DNA from: Streptomyces sp. NBC_00659
GTDB lineage: Bacteria > Actinomycetota > Actinomycetes > Streptomycetales > Streptomycetaceae
DNA length: 64,000 nt
Direction of reading: 5' to 3'
NCBI RefSeq assembly: GCF_036226925.1
Contig: NZ_CP109031.1
Span: 8,370,001-8,434,000, forward strand
The position numbers were made by a program, and so were the translations under genes. Position 1 is the first letter of the stretch, and every line of letters begins with the position of its first letter. Below are positions 42,478-51,014 of this stretch, in pieces. Under the pieces are notes generated by a model. That model saw only the letters and a program-made list of their open reading frames with translations. It was not told the origin of the DNA and ran no database searches.

Positions 42478-45215
42478 TGACGGACGACGACCGCCCCCCG
42501 GTGCACGCGCTGCTTCAGGACGGCACCACGGTGTGCATACGCTCCGTGCTGCCGGGCGACCACGAGCAGCTGCACGGTCTGTACGAGGAGATGTCCCCGG
42601 ACAACCTCCGCCTCCGGTTCTTCGCCGCGAGCCACCGCTCCGCCGAGACGGCCGCCGACAGGGCCTGTGCCCCGCCGCGGCCCGGCTACCGGGCGCTGCT
42701 CGCCGAGACACTGGGCCAGGTCATCGGTCTCGCCGAGTACGAGACCGGGGACGCGGCCGGGGACGCGGCCGGTGACGGAGCGGGCACGGCCGAGATCTCC
42801 ATCGCGGTCGCCGACGGGCTGCACCACCGGGGCGTCGGCACCCTGCTCGTCGAGCACCTGGTCTCCGCCGCCCGCGCGGAGGGCGTCCGCGCCTTCACCG
42901 CCGACGCGCTGTCCGAGAACCACGAGGTGCTGCGGCTCTTCGCCGACCTCGGTCTGCGCACGTCCCGGCACTTCGAGGGCCCCGAAGTGCGCTGCACGAT
43001 CGAGCTGGCCGAGGACGGCGCCTACCTCGGTGCCGTCGAGACACGCGGCCGGGGTGCCGACGTGGCGAGCCTGGAGCCGCTGCTGCGTCCCGACGTCGTT
43101 GCGGTGATCGGCGCGGGACGCCGGTCAGGATCGGTGGGCCGGGCCCTCCTGCACCACCTGCACGCGGGCGGCTTCAAACGCCGGCTGTTCGCCGTGAACC
43201 CCGGCGTGAACTCGATCCTCGGTGTGCCGTCCTTCCCCTCGGTCAGCGCCCTGCCCCGCGTTCCCGACCTCGCGGTCCTCGCGATCCCGGCCTCCGCCGT
43301 GCCCGCCACCGCCGAGGAATGCGGCAAGGCCGGGGTACGGGCCCTGCTGGTGGTGACGGCCGGGCTGGACGCGGGCCAGGGCAAGGCACTGCTGGACGCG
43401 TGCCGCACGTACGGCATGCGGCTCGTCGGGCCGAACTGCCTCGGTGTCTCCAACACCGACCCGGAACTCGTCCTCGACGCCACCTTCGCCGCCGGCCACC
43501 CGCGCCCCGGGACGGCGGGGATCGCCGTGCAGTCGGGCGGTGTCGGCATCGCCCTGCTCGACGGGCTGTCCCGGCTCGGCATCGGCGTCTCCTCCTTCGC
43601 CTCGCTGGGCGACAAGTACGACGTCAGCGGCAACGACATGCTCCAGTGGTGGGAGAGCGACGGGCGCACCGACCTCGCCCTGCTGCACCTGGAGTCGTTC
43701 GGCAACCCCCGCGCCTTCTCCCGCACCGCGCGCCGCGTGACCCGCCGTATGCCCGTCCTCACCGTCGACGCGGGCCGCACCGACGCGGGCCGCCGCGCCG
43801 CCGCCTCGCACACCGCGGCCGCCGCCACCCTCACCATGACCAGGCAGGCCCTGTTCACCCAGGCCGGCATCACCGCCACCCGCTCGGTGGGCGAACTCCT
43901 GGAAACCGCGGCCCTGTTGCACGCGCAGCCGTTGCCCTCCGGCAGCCGCGTCGCGATCGTCACCAACGCGGGCGGCGCGGGCGTCCTCACCGCCGACGCC
44001 TGCGCGGAGGCCGGACTCTCCCTTCCGGCCCTGACGCCCGAGCTGAGGGACGACCTGCTCGGTGTGCTCCCGGAGGGCGCCGCCGTGGGCAACCCCGTCG
44101 ATGCCACCGCCGCCGTGAGCGAGGAGCAGCTCAGGGAATGCGTGGAGCGGGTCGCCCGGCACGCGGGGATCGACGCGGTCCTGGTGGCCCTTGTTCCCAC
44201 CGCCGTCGCCGCGGCGACCGGCGACGACCTGGTCCGGGCGCTCACCGCCGGGCCCGCACGACGGGAACGTCCTGTCGCCGTCGTACGACTGGAGCAGGCC
44301 CTGCCGGTCGAGCTGCTGCCCACCGCTGACGGCGGCACCATTCCGTCGTACTCCGAACCCGGCGCGGTGGCACGGGCGTTGGCGCACGCCGCCCACCGTG
44401 CGGCCTGGCTGAGCCGGCCCGCCGGAACCGTCCCCGACCTCGCGGACATCGACAGCGCACGCGCCCGAACGGTCGTCGCGGACTTCCTCGCGGCGCAGCC
44501 CGACGGCGGCTGGCTCGACCCTCGTACCTGCGCCGAACTGCTCGCCTGCTACGGCGTTCCGCAGCTGAACTGGGCCTGGGCCGAGACCGAGGACGACGCG
44601 GTCGTCGCCGCCGAACGGCTGCGCGGGCCCGACGGCCGTGTCGTCATGAAGGCCCACTGGCCCGGTCTGCTCCACAAGAGCGAACAGCGCGCCGTGCATC
44701 TCGACCTCCAGGGCGACGCCCAAGTGCGTTCCGCCTTCCGGGACTTCGAGACCCGGTTCGCCGGACTCATGACCGGAGCGGTCGTCCAGCCGCTCGCCGC
44801 GCGCGGCACCGAACTGTTCGCCGGGGTCGTCCAGGACGAGGTCTTCGGACCCCTGGTCCTGTTCGGTCTCGGCGGTACGGCGACGGAGGTGCTGGCCGAC
44901 CACGCGGCCCGCCTCGCTCCCCTGACCGACCACGACGTCCACGACCTGATCACCTCGCCGCACTGCGCGCCCCTGCTCTTCGGCGCGCACGGCTCCGGAC
45001 CGGTGGACCTCGAAGGCCTGGAACAGGTGCTGCTGCGCCTGTCCCGCATGGCGAGCGATCTTCCGCAGCTCGCCGAAGCCGACTTCAACCCCGTCCTCGC
45101 GACCCCCGGCGCGGTCAGTGTGCTCGACGCACGCGTCCGCCTGCTGCCGCGCCGCGCACAGGACCCCTATCTGCGCCGACTGCAGGGGGGAACGGACACG
45201 AAGGCTGAGCGTTGA
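42477..45215 (+). CDS. GNAT acetyltransferase fused to ADP-forming acyl-CoA synthetase
   Basis: 912 aa. Residues 15-170 are a GNAT domain (RSVLPGDHEQLHGLYEEMSPDNLRLRFF, HHRGVGTLLVEHLV as acetyl-CoA loop). Residues 195-330 are a CoA-binding Rossmann part (VVAVIGAGRRSGSVGRALL, GPNCLGVSN), 330-660 succinyl-CoA-synthetase-like domains, and 690-900 an ATP-grasp (VVMKAHWPGLLHKSE, GTELFAGVVQDEVFGPLVLFGLGGTATEVLAD). This N-terminal-GNAT order is that of actinobacterial Pat proteins. Possible roles are acetyl-CoA to acetate with ATP gain, or protein acetylation. GDAAGDAAGDGAG is a small repeat insert. GAGGAGG precedes ATG. Confidence 0.9.
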   Translation: MTDDDRPPVHALLQDGTTVCIRSVLPGDHEQLHGLYEEMSPDNLRLRFFAASHRSAETAADRACAPPRPGYRALLAETLGQVIGLAEYETGDAAGDAAGDGAGTAEISIAVADGLHHRGVGTLLVEHLVSAARAEGVRAFTADALSENHEVLRLFADLGLRTSRHFEGPEVRCTIELAEDGAYLGAVETRGRGADVASLEPLLRPDVVAVIGAGRRSGSVGRALLHHLHAGGFKRRLFAVNPGVNSILGVPSFPSVSALPRVPDLAVLAIPASAVPATAEECGKAGVRALLVVTAGLDAGQGKALLDACRTYGMRLVGPNCLGVSNTDPELVLDATFAAGHPRPGTAGIAVQSGGVGIALLDGLSRLGIGVSSFASLGDKYDVSGNDMLQWWESDGRTDLALLHLESFGNPRAFSRTARRVTRRMPVLTVDAGRTDAGRRAAASHTAAAATLTMTRQALFTQAGITATRSVGELLETAALLHAQPLPSGSRVAIVTNAGGAGVLTADACAEAGLSLPALTPELRDDLLGVLPEGAAVGNPVDATAAVSEEQLRECVERVARHAGIDAVLVALVPTAVAAATGDDLVRALTAGPARRERPVAVVRLEQALPVELLPTADGGTIPSYSEPGAVARALAHAAHRAAWLSRPAGTVPDLADIDSARARTVVADFLAAQPDGGWLDPRTCAELLACYGVPQLNWAWAETEDDAVVAAERLRGPDGRVVMKAHWPGLLHKSEQRAVHLDLQGDAQVRSAFRDFETRFAGLMTGAVVQPLAARGTELFAGVVQDEVFGPLVLFGLGGTATEVLADHAARLAPLTDHDVHDLITSPHCAPLLFGAHGSGPVDLEGLEQVLLRLSRMASDLPQLAEADFNPVLATPGAVSVLDARVRLLPRRAQDPYLRRLQGGTDTKAER

Positions 45216-45218
45216 TCC

Positions 45219-45293
45219 CTTGGAGGCCGGCCGGCAACGAGGTCCTTGGAGGCCGGCCGGCAAGCAACGAGGGCCAGCCGGCAAGCAACGAGG
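45219..45293 (+). repeat. Degenerate tandem repeats between convergent genes
   Basis: CTTGGAGGCCGGCCGGCAA begins at 45219 and again at 45245; GCCAGCCGGCAAGCAACGAGG follows at 45273. The CAAGCAACGAGG tail is duplicated. The palindromic GGCCGGCC cores could form hairpins at the 3' end of the acyl-CoA synthetase mRNA. Confidence 0.8.
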
Positions 45294-45360
45294 GGATGCT
45301 CTCGCACGATGGCCGTGCCGCCCCCTGAGGGATCGACACGGCACCGCACTTGTGGCCGTT

Positions 45361-46023
45361 TCACCGCTCCCGGGTGCGCTCCGGGCCTGTGAGGTCGAAG
45401 CCGACGTCCACCACTCCTTCGACGGCCCGCACCAGACGGGCGGCCACCGGCACCAGCGCTGTGTCGCGGACGCGCCCGGTGAGGGTGACGACACCGCCCC
45501 GCACCTCGACGCGGACCGGCGGGGGCGCCCCGTGGAAGAGGTAGGACACGATCTCCCTGCGCACCTCCTCGGCGATGTCCTCGTCACTGCGCAGGAACAC
45601 CTTGAGGAGGTCGCCGCGGCTGACGACGCCCTCGAGGCCGCCGGTCTCGTCGACGACGGGCAGCCGCTTGACCTTGGCGTGCGCCATGATGCGGGCCGCC
45701 TGCGCCAGGGGCGCGTTCGCGCGCACGGTGACCGCCGGAGACGTCATCAGCTCCTCAGCGGTCAGTCCGCCGGCCTTGGCAAGATCGTTCAGCCGCCGCA
45801 GTTGCGTCTCGCGGTCGGGGTCGCCGTCGCGGAACTCCTCCTTGGGCAGCAGATCGGCCTCGGAGACGACGCCGATCACCCGGCTCTCGCCCTCGACGAC
45901 GGGCAGGGCACTGACCTGCCACTGCTCCATCAGTTGCACGATCTCCTTGAAACCGGCCCCGCGGCCGATGGCGGCGACGGTGTGGGTCATCACGTCGCTC
46001 ACGATGTGCGGACTGCCGTGCAC
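45361..46023 (-). CDS. CBS-pair plus BON domain protein
   Basis: 220 aa. Two CBS motifs at 10-60 and 90-145 (DVMTHTVAAIGRGAGFKEIVQLMEQWQVSALPVV, LMTSPAVTVRANAPLAQAARIMAHAKVKRLPVV) form a Bateman module that usually binds adenine nucleotides. The C-terminal BON (VRVEVRGGVVTLTGRVRDT) suggests binding of membranes or partners. GTG 46023 is selected for AAGGAG 5 bp upstream. It follows the cNMP-domain gene by 32 bp in the same operon and probably reads cellular energy state. Confidence 0.88.
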   Translation of the reverse strand: MHGSPHIVSDVMTHTVAAIGRGAGFKEIVQLMEQWQVSALPVVEGESRVIGVVSEADLLPKEEFRDGDPDRETQLRRLNDLAKAGGLTAEELMTSPAVTVRANAPLAQAARIMAHAKVKRLPVVDETGGLEGVVSRGDLLKVFLRSDEDIAEEVRREIVSYLFHGAPPPVRVEVRGGVVTLTGRVRDTALVPVAARLVRAVEGVVDVGFDLTGPERTRER

Positions 46024-46055
46024 GGTGACTCCTTGATCGGTTCCGGAAACGTCGG

Positions 46056-46523
46056 TCAGCGGAGGTCGCCGCTGCCGTACGGGGCGTAGAGGTCGAGCAG
46101 CCGGGCCCGGGTAGACTGGAGCCGGTGGGCGACGATCTCGCCGGTCCACTGGGTTATGGCGACGCCGAATCCGGGATCGGCTCGGCACATCGCCCTGACG
46201 GTCTCCGCGTCGAACTCGTAGGCGCGCACCGGGCTGGTCGCCTTGGCGCCCAGATGCCAGGTGTGCGGGTGGAACAGCCAGGACCAGCCGACGAGTTCGT
46301 TGTGTCCGAGGATTTCGACGACGGCCGCTCGGCGGCCCGGCACTCGTAGGTCGAGGGCCACCGTTCCGGTCCGGATGATCCAGAACCGGTCGGCGAGCCG
46401 GCCTTCCGCGAACAGGCAGGCGCCTGCCGGGAAGGACACCTCGCGGGCCACCCGCATCAGCCGTTCCCGGTGCTCGGTGGGCAGCGCCCTCAGCGTGGTG
46501 GATGTGGTGGTGGAAGTGTTCAT
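46056..46523 (-). CDS. Cyclic nucleotide-binding (Crp-like) domain protein without HTH
   Basis: 155 aa. The sequence LPTEHRERLMRVAREVSFPAGACLFAEGRLADRFWIIRTGTVAL is a typical cNMP jelly-roll start, and EILGHNELVGWSWLF lies at the phosphate-binding cassette position, though the GE..L plus R-x-A signature is not complete. No DNA-binding wing follows, so it is a stand-alone sensor domain. Co-transcribed with the CBS-BON gene and divergent from ppdK through a shared box region. Confidence 0.82.
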   Translation of the reverse strand: MNTSTTTSTTLRALPTEHRERLMRVAREVSFPAGACLFAEGRLADRFWIIRTGTVALDLRVPGRRAAVVEILGHNELVGWSWLFHPHTWHLGAKATSPVRAYEFDAETVRAMCRADPGFGVAITQWTGEIVAHRLQSTRARLLDLYAPYGSGDLR

Positions 46524-46632
46524 GATCCTGCCTCTTCCTGGCACGCGACCCTCCCACCCCCAATCTCTGCCCGTGTCCCGCCCACCGCCATGGGCCACCC
46601 GGCCCCCGCAGCGGGCCGCATGGCATCGGCGG

Positions 46633-46668
46633 GGGCCGATCGGCCCGGCGGAGGGTACTGCCCGGCCC
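46633..46668. promoter_or_regulatory. DevR-like box in the cNMP/ppdK divergent region
   Basis: GGGCCGATCGGCCC at 46633-46646 is a perfect match. A weak second half-site (CTGCCCGGCCC) lies within 46655-46668, about 22 bp on. It is 110 bp from the cNMP gene start and 141 bp from the USP fragment ahead of ppdK, so it could serve both directions. Confidence 0.75.
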
Positions 46669-46786
46669 CTGCGCCCGGCCCTCGACCCGTACCAGGCTCG
46701 ACGGGAGAAGGGATTCCGCAGGCGGCGGTGACCACCGCGAGGTCTGTGGGCTCTCCGCCGAGCGCACGACGCCGGAGGTGCGGATC

Positions 46787-46927
46787 ATGCTTCGACCGGT
46801 CGCGGCGGGGACCGACGGGTCCCCGGAGAGTCTGGCCGCCGCGCACCGGGCGGCCCGCTGGGCCCTGCGCCGGAACACGGTGGTTCCGTCGCCGTCGTCC
46901 GTACGTCCGAACACACCCGGAGAGTGA
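46787..46927 (+). pseudogene. Second universal stress protein 5' fragment, leader ORF of ppdK
   Basis: A 46-codon ORF behind GGAGG. MLRPVAAGTDGSPESLAAAH and RAARWALRR correspond to the first 30 residues of the intact USPs (MSRTIVVGLDGSPESLAAAD). The remainder of the USP is absent. TGA 46925-46927 overlaps an in-frame GTG of ppdK (GTGA) and is 5 bp before its ATG, so translation of ppdK may depend on this fragment. Confidence 0.85.
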
Positions 46928-46932
46928 AGGAC

Positions 46933-49563
46933 ATGACCCGCTACGTGTACGAATTCGCCGACGGGGGCCGTGACATGGCGGACCTGCTCGGCGGCAAGGG
47001 AGCCAACCTCGCGGAGATGACCCGGTTGGGACTCCCCGTACCGCCCGGCTTCACCGTCACGACCACCGCGTGCCGCGAGTACCTGGCCACCGGAGAGGAA
47101 CCGGGCGAGCTGGGCGCACAAGTCGTGCACGCGCTCGCCGAGTTGGAGCGGAGCACCGGTCGTGAGATCGGCGGACGGGACAACCCGCTGCTGCTCTCGG
47201 TCCGTTCGGGCAGCAAGTTCTCGATGCCCGGGATGATGGAGACCATCCTCGACATCGGCCTCGGGGACGAGTCCGTCCTCGGCCTCGCCAAGGTCACCGG
47301 CAGCGAGCACGTCGCATGGGACTCCTACCGCAGGCTCCTCCAGATGTACGGCCGCACGGTGCTCGGTATCGCGCCGGAACGCTTCGACCGGCACGCCGGC
47401 GGAGGCGACCCCGCGGCGCTCGTCGAGCACTTCAAGCAGGTCGTCCGCGACGCGACCGGCGAGGAGTTCCCGCAGGACCCGGCCGAGCAGCTCCAGCAGG
47501 CGATCCGCGCCGTCTTCGACTCCTGGAACGGTGAGCGCGCCCGCCTCTACCGCCGCCGCGAGCACATCCCCGACGACCTCGGGACCGCCGTCAACATCCA
47601 GGTGATGGTCCTCGGCAATCTCGGCCCGGACTCCGGCACGGGCGTCGCCTTCACCCGCGACCCGGCCACCGGCGCCCGGGGCGTCTACGGCGACTACCTT
47701 CCCGACGCGCAGGGCGAGGACGTCGTCGCCGGCATCCGCAACGCCGTCCCGCTCGCCGAACTGGAGCGCCTCGACCCGGCCTCCTACCGTCGACTCCTCC
47801 AGCACATGGAGACCTTGGAACACCACTACCGGGACCTGTGCGACATCGAGTTCACCGTCGAGCGCGGCAGGCTCTGGATGCTCCAGACCAGGGTCGGCAA
47901 GCGCACCGCCGAGGCCGCCTTCCGGATCGCGGAGGCGCTCGTCGACGAGAAGCTGATCGACGAGGACGAAGCGCTGGCCCGGGTCGGCGGGGCGCAGCTG
48001 GCACGGCTGATGTTCCCCCGGTTCGAGGCGCACGCCGAGGCCACGCCGTTGGCCCAGGGTGTCCCCGCCTCGCCCGGCGCCGCGGTCGGCGCGATCGTCT
48101 TCGACTCGGCGGAGGCCGTGCGGCGCGCGGACGCGGGGGAGCACGTCGTCCTCGTACGGCGCGAGACGACGCCCGACGACCTGCCCGGGATGGTCGCGGC
48201 CGAGGCCGTACTGACCAGCCGGGGCGGCAAGACCAGCCACGCCGCCGTCGTCGCCCGCGGCATGGGCAAGGTCTGTGTGTGCGGCGCCGAGGAACTGACG
48301 GTGGACGTCGCGTCCCGCACCCTCACCGCACCCGACGGGACCGTGCTCACCGAGGGCACCGTGATCTCCGTGGACGGCACGGCGGGCACCGTCCATCTCG
48401 GCGCCCTGCCGCTGACCGACTCCCCGGTCGGGCACTTCCTCGACACCGGAGAGGGCGACGGCGCGCTGACCGACGCGGTCGCGCGTACTCTCCGGCACGC
48501 CGACTCCGTACGGCACTTGGAGGTGCGCGCCAACGCCGACACCCCCGAGGATGCGGCCCGCGCCCGCCGCTACGGTGCCCAGGGCATCGGGCTGTGCCGC
48601 ACCGAGCACATGTTCCTCGGCGAGCGGCGGAGCCTGGTCGAGGCGATGATCCTCGCCGGGGACGAGACCGGACGGCGTGCCGCCCTGGACGCCCTGCTGC
48701 CCCTGCAGCGGGGCGACTTCACCGGGATCCTCGCCGCGATGGACGGGCTCCCGGTGACGATCCGGCTCATCGACCCGCCGCTGCACGAGTTCCTGCCCGA
48801 CCGCACCGAGCTGGCCGTCCGTCTCGCCACCCGGCCCACCGAGCACGACCGCCGTCTGCTCGCCGCGGTCGAGCGCATGCACGAGTCCAACCCCATGCTC
48901 GGACTGCGTGGTGTCCGCCTCGGACTCGTCGTCCCCGGCCTGGTCGAGATGCAGGTACGGGCGATCGCCGAAGCCGTGGTGGAACGGATCCGCGCCGGGG
49001 GAGAACCCCACGCGGAGATCATGGTCCCCCTGGTCGGCACGGTGGAGGAGCTTCGGATCGTCCGCGCCGCGGCGGAACGCGTCCTCGCCGACGTCTCACG
49101 GGAGTCCGGGCTCACCGTCGAGTGCCCCGTCGGCACGATGATCGAGCTGCCCCGGGCCGCGCTGACCGCGGGCCGGATCGCCGAGGCCGCCGACTTCTTC
49201 TCCTTCGGCACCAACGACCTGACCCAGACGGCCTGGGGCCTGTCCCGCGACGACGTCGAGGCGTCCTTCTTCCCGGCCTATCTGGCGCAGGGCGTCTTCG
49301 TCGTCTCGCCGTTCGAGACCCTCGACCGGGACGGCGTCGGACGTCTGGTGCGTATCGCCGTCGAGGAAGGCCGCGCCGCCCACCCCGGCCTGAAGATCGG
49401 CGTCTGCGGCGAACACGGCGGCGACCCCGACTCCATCCACTTCTTCCACGACATCGGCCTCGACTACGTCTCCTGTTCGCCGTTCCGCGTCCCGGCCGCC
49501 CGTCTCGAAGCCGGCCGGGCCTCGCTCGCCGACGGAAGGGACGGCGCGTCGGCTTCGACCTAG
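46933..49563 (+). CDS. ppdK: Pyruvate, phosphate dikinase
   Basis: 876 aa, the usual bacterial length. ATP-grasp N-terminus (GGKGANLAEMTRLGLPVPPGF, VRSGSKFSMPGMMETIL), swivelling phosphohistidine domain with SRGGKTSHAAVVARGMG (catalytic His about residue 436) and C-terminal PEP-binding TIM barrel (GLCRTEHMF, CGEHGGDP, SCSPFRVPAARL). It interconverts ATP + Pi + pyruvate with AMP + PPi + PEP in the cytoplasm. In this setting it could pull ATP from PPi or supply PEP for gluconeogenesis in hypoxia. ATG 46933 or GTG 46924 may start it. Confidence 0.94.
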   Translation: MTRYVYEFADGGRDMADLLGGKGANLAEMTRLGLPVPPGFTVTTTACREYLATGEEPGELGAQVVHALAELERSTGREIGGRDNPLLLSVRSGSKFSMPGMMETILDIGLGDESVLGLAKVTGSEHVAWDSYRRLLQMYGRTVLGIAPERFDRHAGGGDPAALVEHFKQVVRDATGEEFPQDPAEQLQQAIRAVFDSWNGERARLYRRREHIPDDLGTAVNIQVMVLGNLGPDSGTGVAFTRDPATGARGVYGDYLPDAQGEDVVAGIRNAVPLAELERLDPASYRRLLQHMETLEHHYRDLCDIEFTVERGRLWMLQTRVGKRTAEAAFRIAEALVDEKLIDEDEALARVGGAQLARLMFPRFEAHAEATPLAQGVPASPGAAVGAIVFDSAEAVRRADAGEHVVLVRRETTPDDLPGMVAAEAVLTSRGGKTSHAAVVARGMGKVCVCGAEELTVDVASRTLTAPDGTVLTEGTVISVDGTAGTVHLGALPLTDSPVGHFLDTGEGDGALTDAVARTLRHADSVRHLEVRANADTPEDAARARRYGAQGIGLCRTEHMFLGERRSLVEAMILAGDETGRRAALDALLPLQRGDFTGILAAMDGLPVTIRLIDPPLHEFLPDRTELAVRLATRPTEHDRRLLAAVERMHESNPMLGLRGVRLGLVVPGLVEMQVRAIAEAVVERIRAGGEPHAEIMVPLVGTVEELRIVRAAAERVLADVSRESGLTVECPVGTMIELPRAALTAGRIAEAADFFSFGTNDLTQTAWGLSRDDVEASFFPAYLAQGVFVVSPFETLDRDGVGRLVRIAVEEGRAAHPGLKIGVCGEHGGDPDSIHFFHDIGLDYVSCSPFRVPAARLEAGRASLADGRDGASAST

Positions 49564-49617
49564 GGTGACCCTCACCCTCGCCCTCACCCTGACCGCGACC
49601 GTGCGGCAGGCCGGCCT

Positions 49618-49674
49618 CGGGGCGCCCCCGCGCATGTGCGGGGGCGCCCCGCGGCGCTCCCGCGTGCGGGAGCG
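49618..49674 (+). terminator. Two consecutive GC hairpins after ppdK
   Basis: A 14-bp stem (CGGGGCGCCCCCGC arms, 49618-49651) with a GCATGT loop is followed by CGCTCCCGC/GCGGGAGCG (49655-49674). Typical strong streptomycete terminators. Confidence 0.85.
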
Positions 49675-49694
49675 AGCGCTCCACCGATGGGGCC

Positions 49695-49793
49695 GGCCGA
49701 CCCACCGACTGCCGATCGACGGACACCGCCCGGCCCACCCACTGCCGTTCGGACGACACCGGCCGACCACCCACGGCCGGTCGGCGGACACCC
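49695..49793 (+). repeat. Three degenerate approximately 33-bp direct repeats
   Basis: GGCCGACCCACCGACTGCC-type units ending GGACACC recur at about 49695, 49731 and 49762, between the ppdK terminator and the DevR-like boxes of the next USP gene. No gene is supported in 49564-49918. Confidence 0.6.
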
Positions 49794-49825
49794 TCCGACC
49801 GGGGCCGTGAAGTCCCTGTCCATGT

Positions 49826-49859
49826 AGGCCAGTTGGTCCCGTTCCAGGACCAGCGGCCC
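49826..49859. promoter_or_regulatory. DevR-like box pair upstream of the first USP gene
   Basis: AGGACCAGCGGCCC at 49846-49859 and the weaker AGGCCAGTTGGTCC at 49826-49839 are spaced exactly 20 bp, with the nearer box 60 bp before ATG 49919. This repeats the arrangement at 42045/42065. Confidence 0.65.
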
Positions 49860-49918
49860 CTCCTTGCGCAGCCGGGCGGACACGAGACTGATCACGTATC
49901 CATCAAGGAGGCCATCAC

Positions 49919-50803
49919 ATGTCCCGCACCATCGTCGTCGGTCTGGACGGTTCGCCCGAGAGTCTCGCGGCGGCCGACTGGGCGGCTCGTGAAGCCCTGC
50001 GCACGGACGCCCACCTGCGTGTCGTGCACGCCTGGCAGTGGCACCCCTACATCTACGCCCCGCTCGTCGGCGTCGCCGTTCCGGCGCCGGAGGACGATCC
50101 GCAGCGCGAGTGGGCCGAACGTCTGCCGCACGAGACCGCGGCCCAGCTGGCTGCCGTTCATCCGGGCCTGTCGGTCAGCGCCGAGCGCGTCGCCGAGCAG
50201 CCTGTCACCGTGCTCCTTGCCATGGCCGAGGACGCGGAACTGCTGGTCCTCGGGTCCAGGGGGCTGAGCGGAGTCGCCGGATTCCTGACGGGTTCCGTCG
50301 GGCAGGCCGTGGTGGCCAGGAGCCGCACGCCGATCGTCCTCGTACGCGCGGCAGAAGGTTCCGAGGGCGTGCGCGAAATCCGGCATGTGGTCCTCGGCCT
50401 CGACCTGGAGCACTCGGACGCATCCGTGATCGAATTCGCCTTCGCGGCGGCGGCTCGCAGGACGGCGGACCTGCGCGTCGTCCATGGCTGGAGTCTGCCG
50501 GCCTACTACGGCTACAGCGGAGCCACCGACGCGGGGGCCGATGCGGAACTGTTCGCCGAGGCACAGCGGCGCCTGACCGACGTGCTGCATCCCTGGCGTG
50601 AGAAGTTCCCCTGCGTCCAGGTTCACGAGCAGGCCGTGGTGGGCGGTGCGGGCCCCCACCTCGTGGACGCTTCACGCGACGCGGAACTGGTCGTGGTCGG
50701 TCGCCGCCACCGGCAGACTCCGGTCGGCACTCACATCGGACCGGTGACCCAGGCGGTGCTGCACCACTCCGTCGCACCGGTCGCGGTCGTCCCGCACGAG
50801 TGA
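49919..50803 (+). CDS. Universal stress protein, tandem UspA domains
   Basis: 294 aa. Domain 1 starts RTIVVGLDGSPESLAAADWAARE and has the complete ATP-binding loop LGSRGLSGVAGFLTGSVG (Gx2Gx9GS). Domain 2 (from about residue 155, HVVLGLDLEHSDASVIEFAF) has a modified loop VVGRRHRQTPVGTHIGPV, likely weaker at binding. Tandem USPs of this type are DosR-regulon members in actinobacteria and support non-replicating survival. AGGAGG precedes the ATG. Confidence 0.92.
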   Translation: MSRTIVVGLDGSPESLAAADWAAREALRTDAHLRVVHAWQWHPYIYAPLVGVAVPAPEDDPQREWAERLPHETAAQLAAVHPGLSVSAERVAEQPVTVLLAMAEDAELLVLGSRGLSGVAGFLTGSVGQAVVARSRTPIVLVRAAEGSEGVREIRHVVLGLDLEHSDASVIEFAFAAAARRTADLRVVHGWSLPAYYGYSGATDAGADAELFAEAQRRLTDVLHPWREKFPCVQVHEQAVVGGAGPHLVDASRDAELVVVGRRHRQTPVGTHIGPVTQAVLHHSVAPVAVVPHE

Positions 50804-50826
50804 GCGCCCCGGTCGGGGAAGTGCCG

Positions 50827-50860
50827 TGAGGGGCCCGGGGTACTCGACCCGGGCCCCTCA
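50827..50860. terminator. Hairpin after the first USP gene
   Basis: TGAGGGGCCCGGG pairs with CCCGGGCCCCTCA around an 8-base loop, 24 bp after the stop codon. Confidence 0.85.
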
Positions 50861-50910
50861 TGCCGGGACGAGGTCCGGTCGGGAACCGCGGCGCCTTTGC
50901 GCGGTGGCGG

Positions 50911-50946
50911 GGGCCGTCCGGTCCCCCGGTGGGGACCGGACGGCCC
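50911..50946. promoter_or_regulatory. DevR-like box pair upstream of the alcohol dehydrogenase
   Basis: GGGCCGTCCGGTCC (50911-50924) and GGACCGGACGGCCC (50933-50946) each match GGGCCGNNCGGCCC at 13 of 14 positions and are 22 bp apart. The second is 68 bp before ATG 51015. Confidence 0.78.
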
Positions 50947-51014
50947 ATGCGCGGAGCATCCGCCCCGGTCAGGCTGGAGCTACCACGTCAAGTCTCGACT
51001 TGAAGGGGATCGTC

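Noticed and set aside
43125..45587. 820-codon minus-strand frame over the acyl-CoA synthetase
   Set aside because: Shadow of the plus-strand gene; no start signal or motifs.
45361..49011. A 1216-codon minus-strand open frame
   Set aside because: Only 45361-46023 is a real gene (CBS-BON). The rest is the antisense shadow of the cNMP gene region and ppdK, caused by GC-biased third positions, with no domain recognisable.
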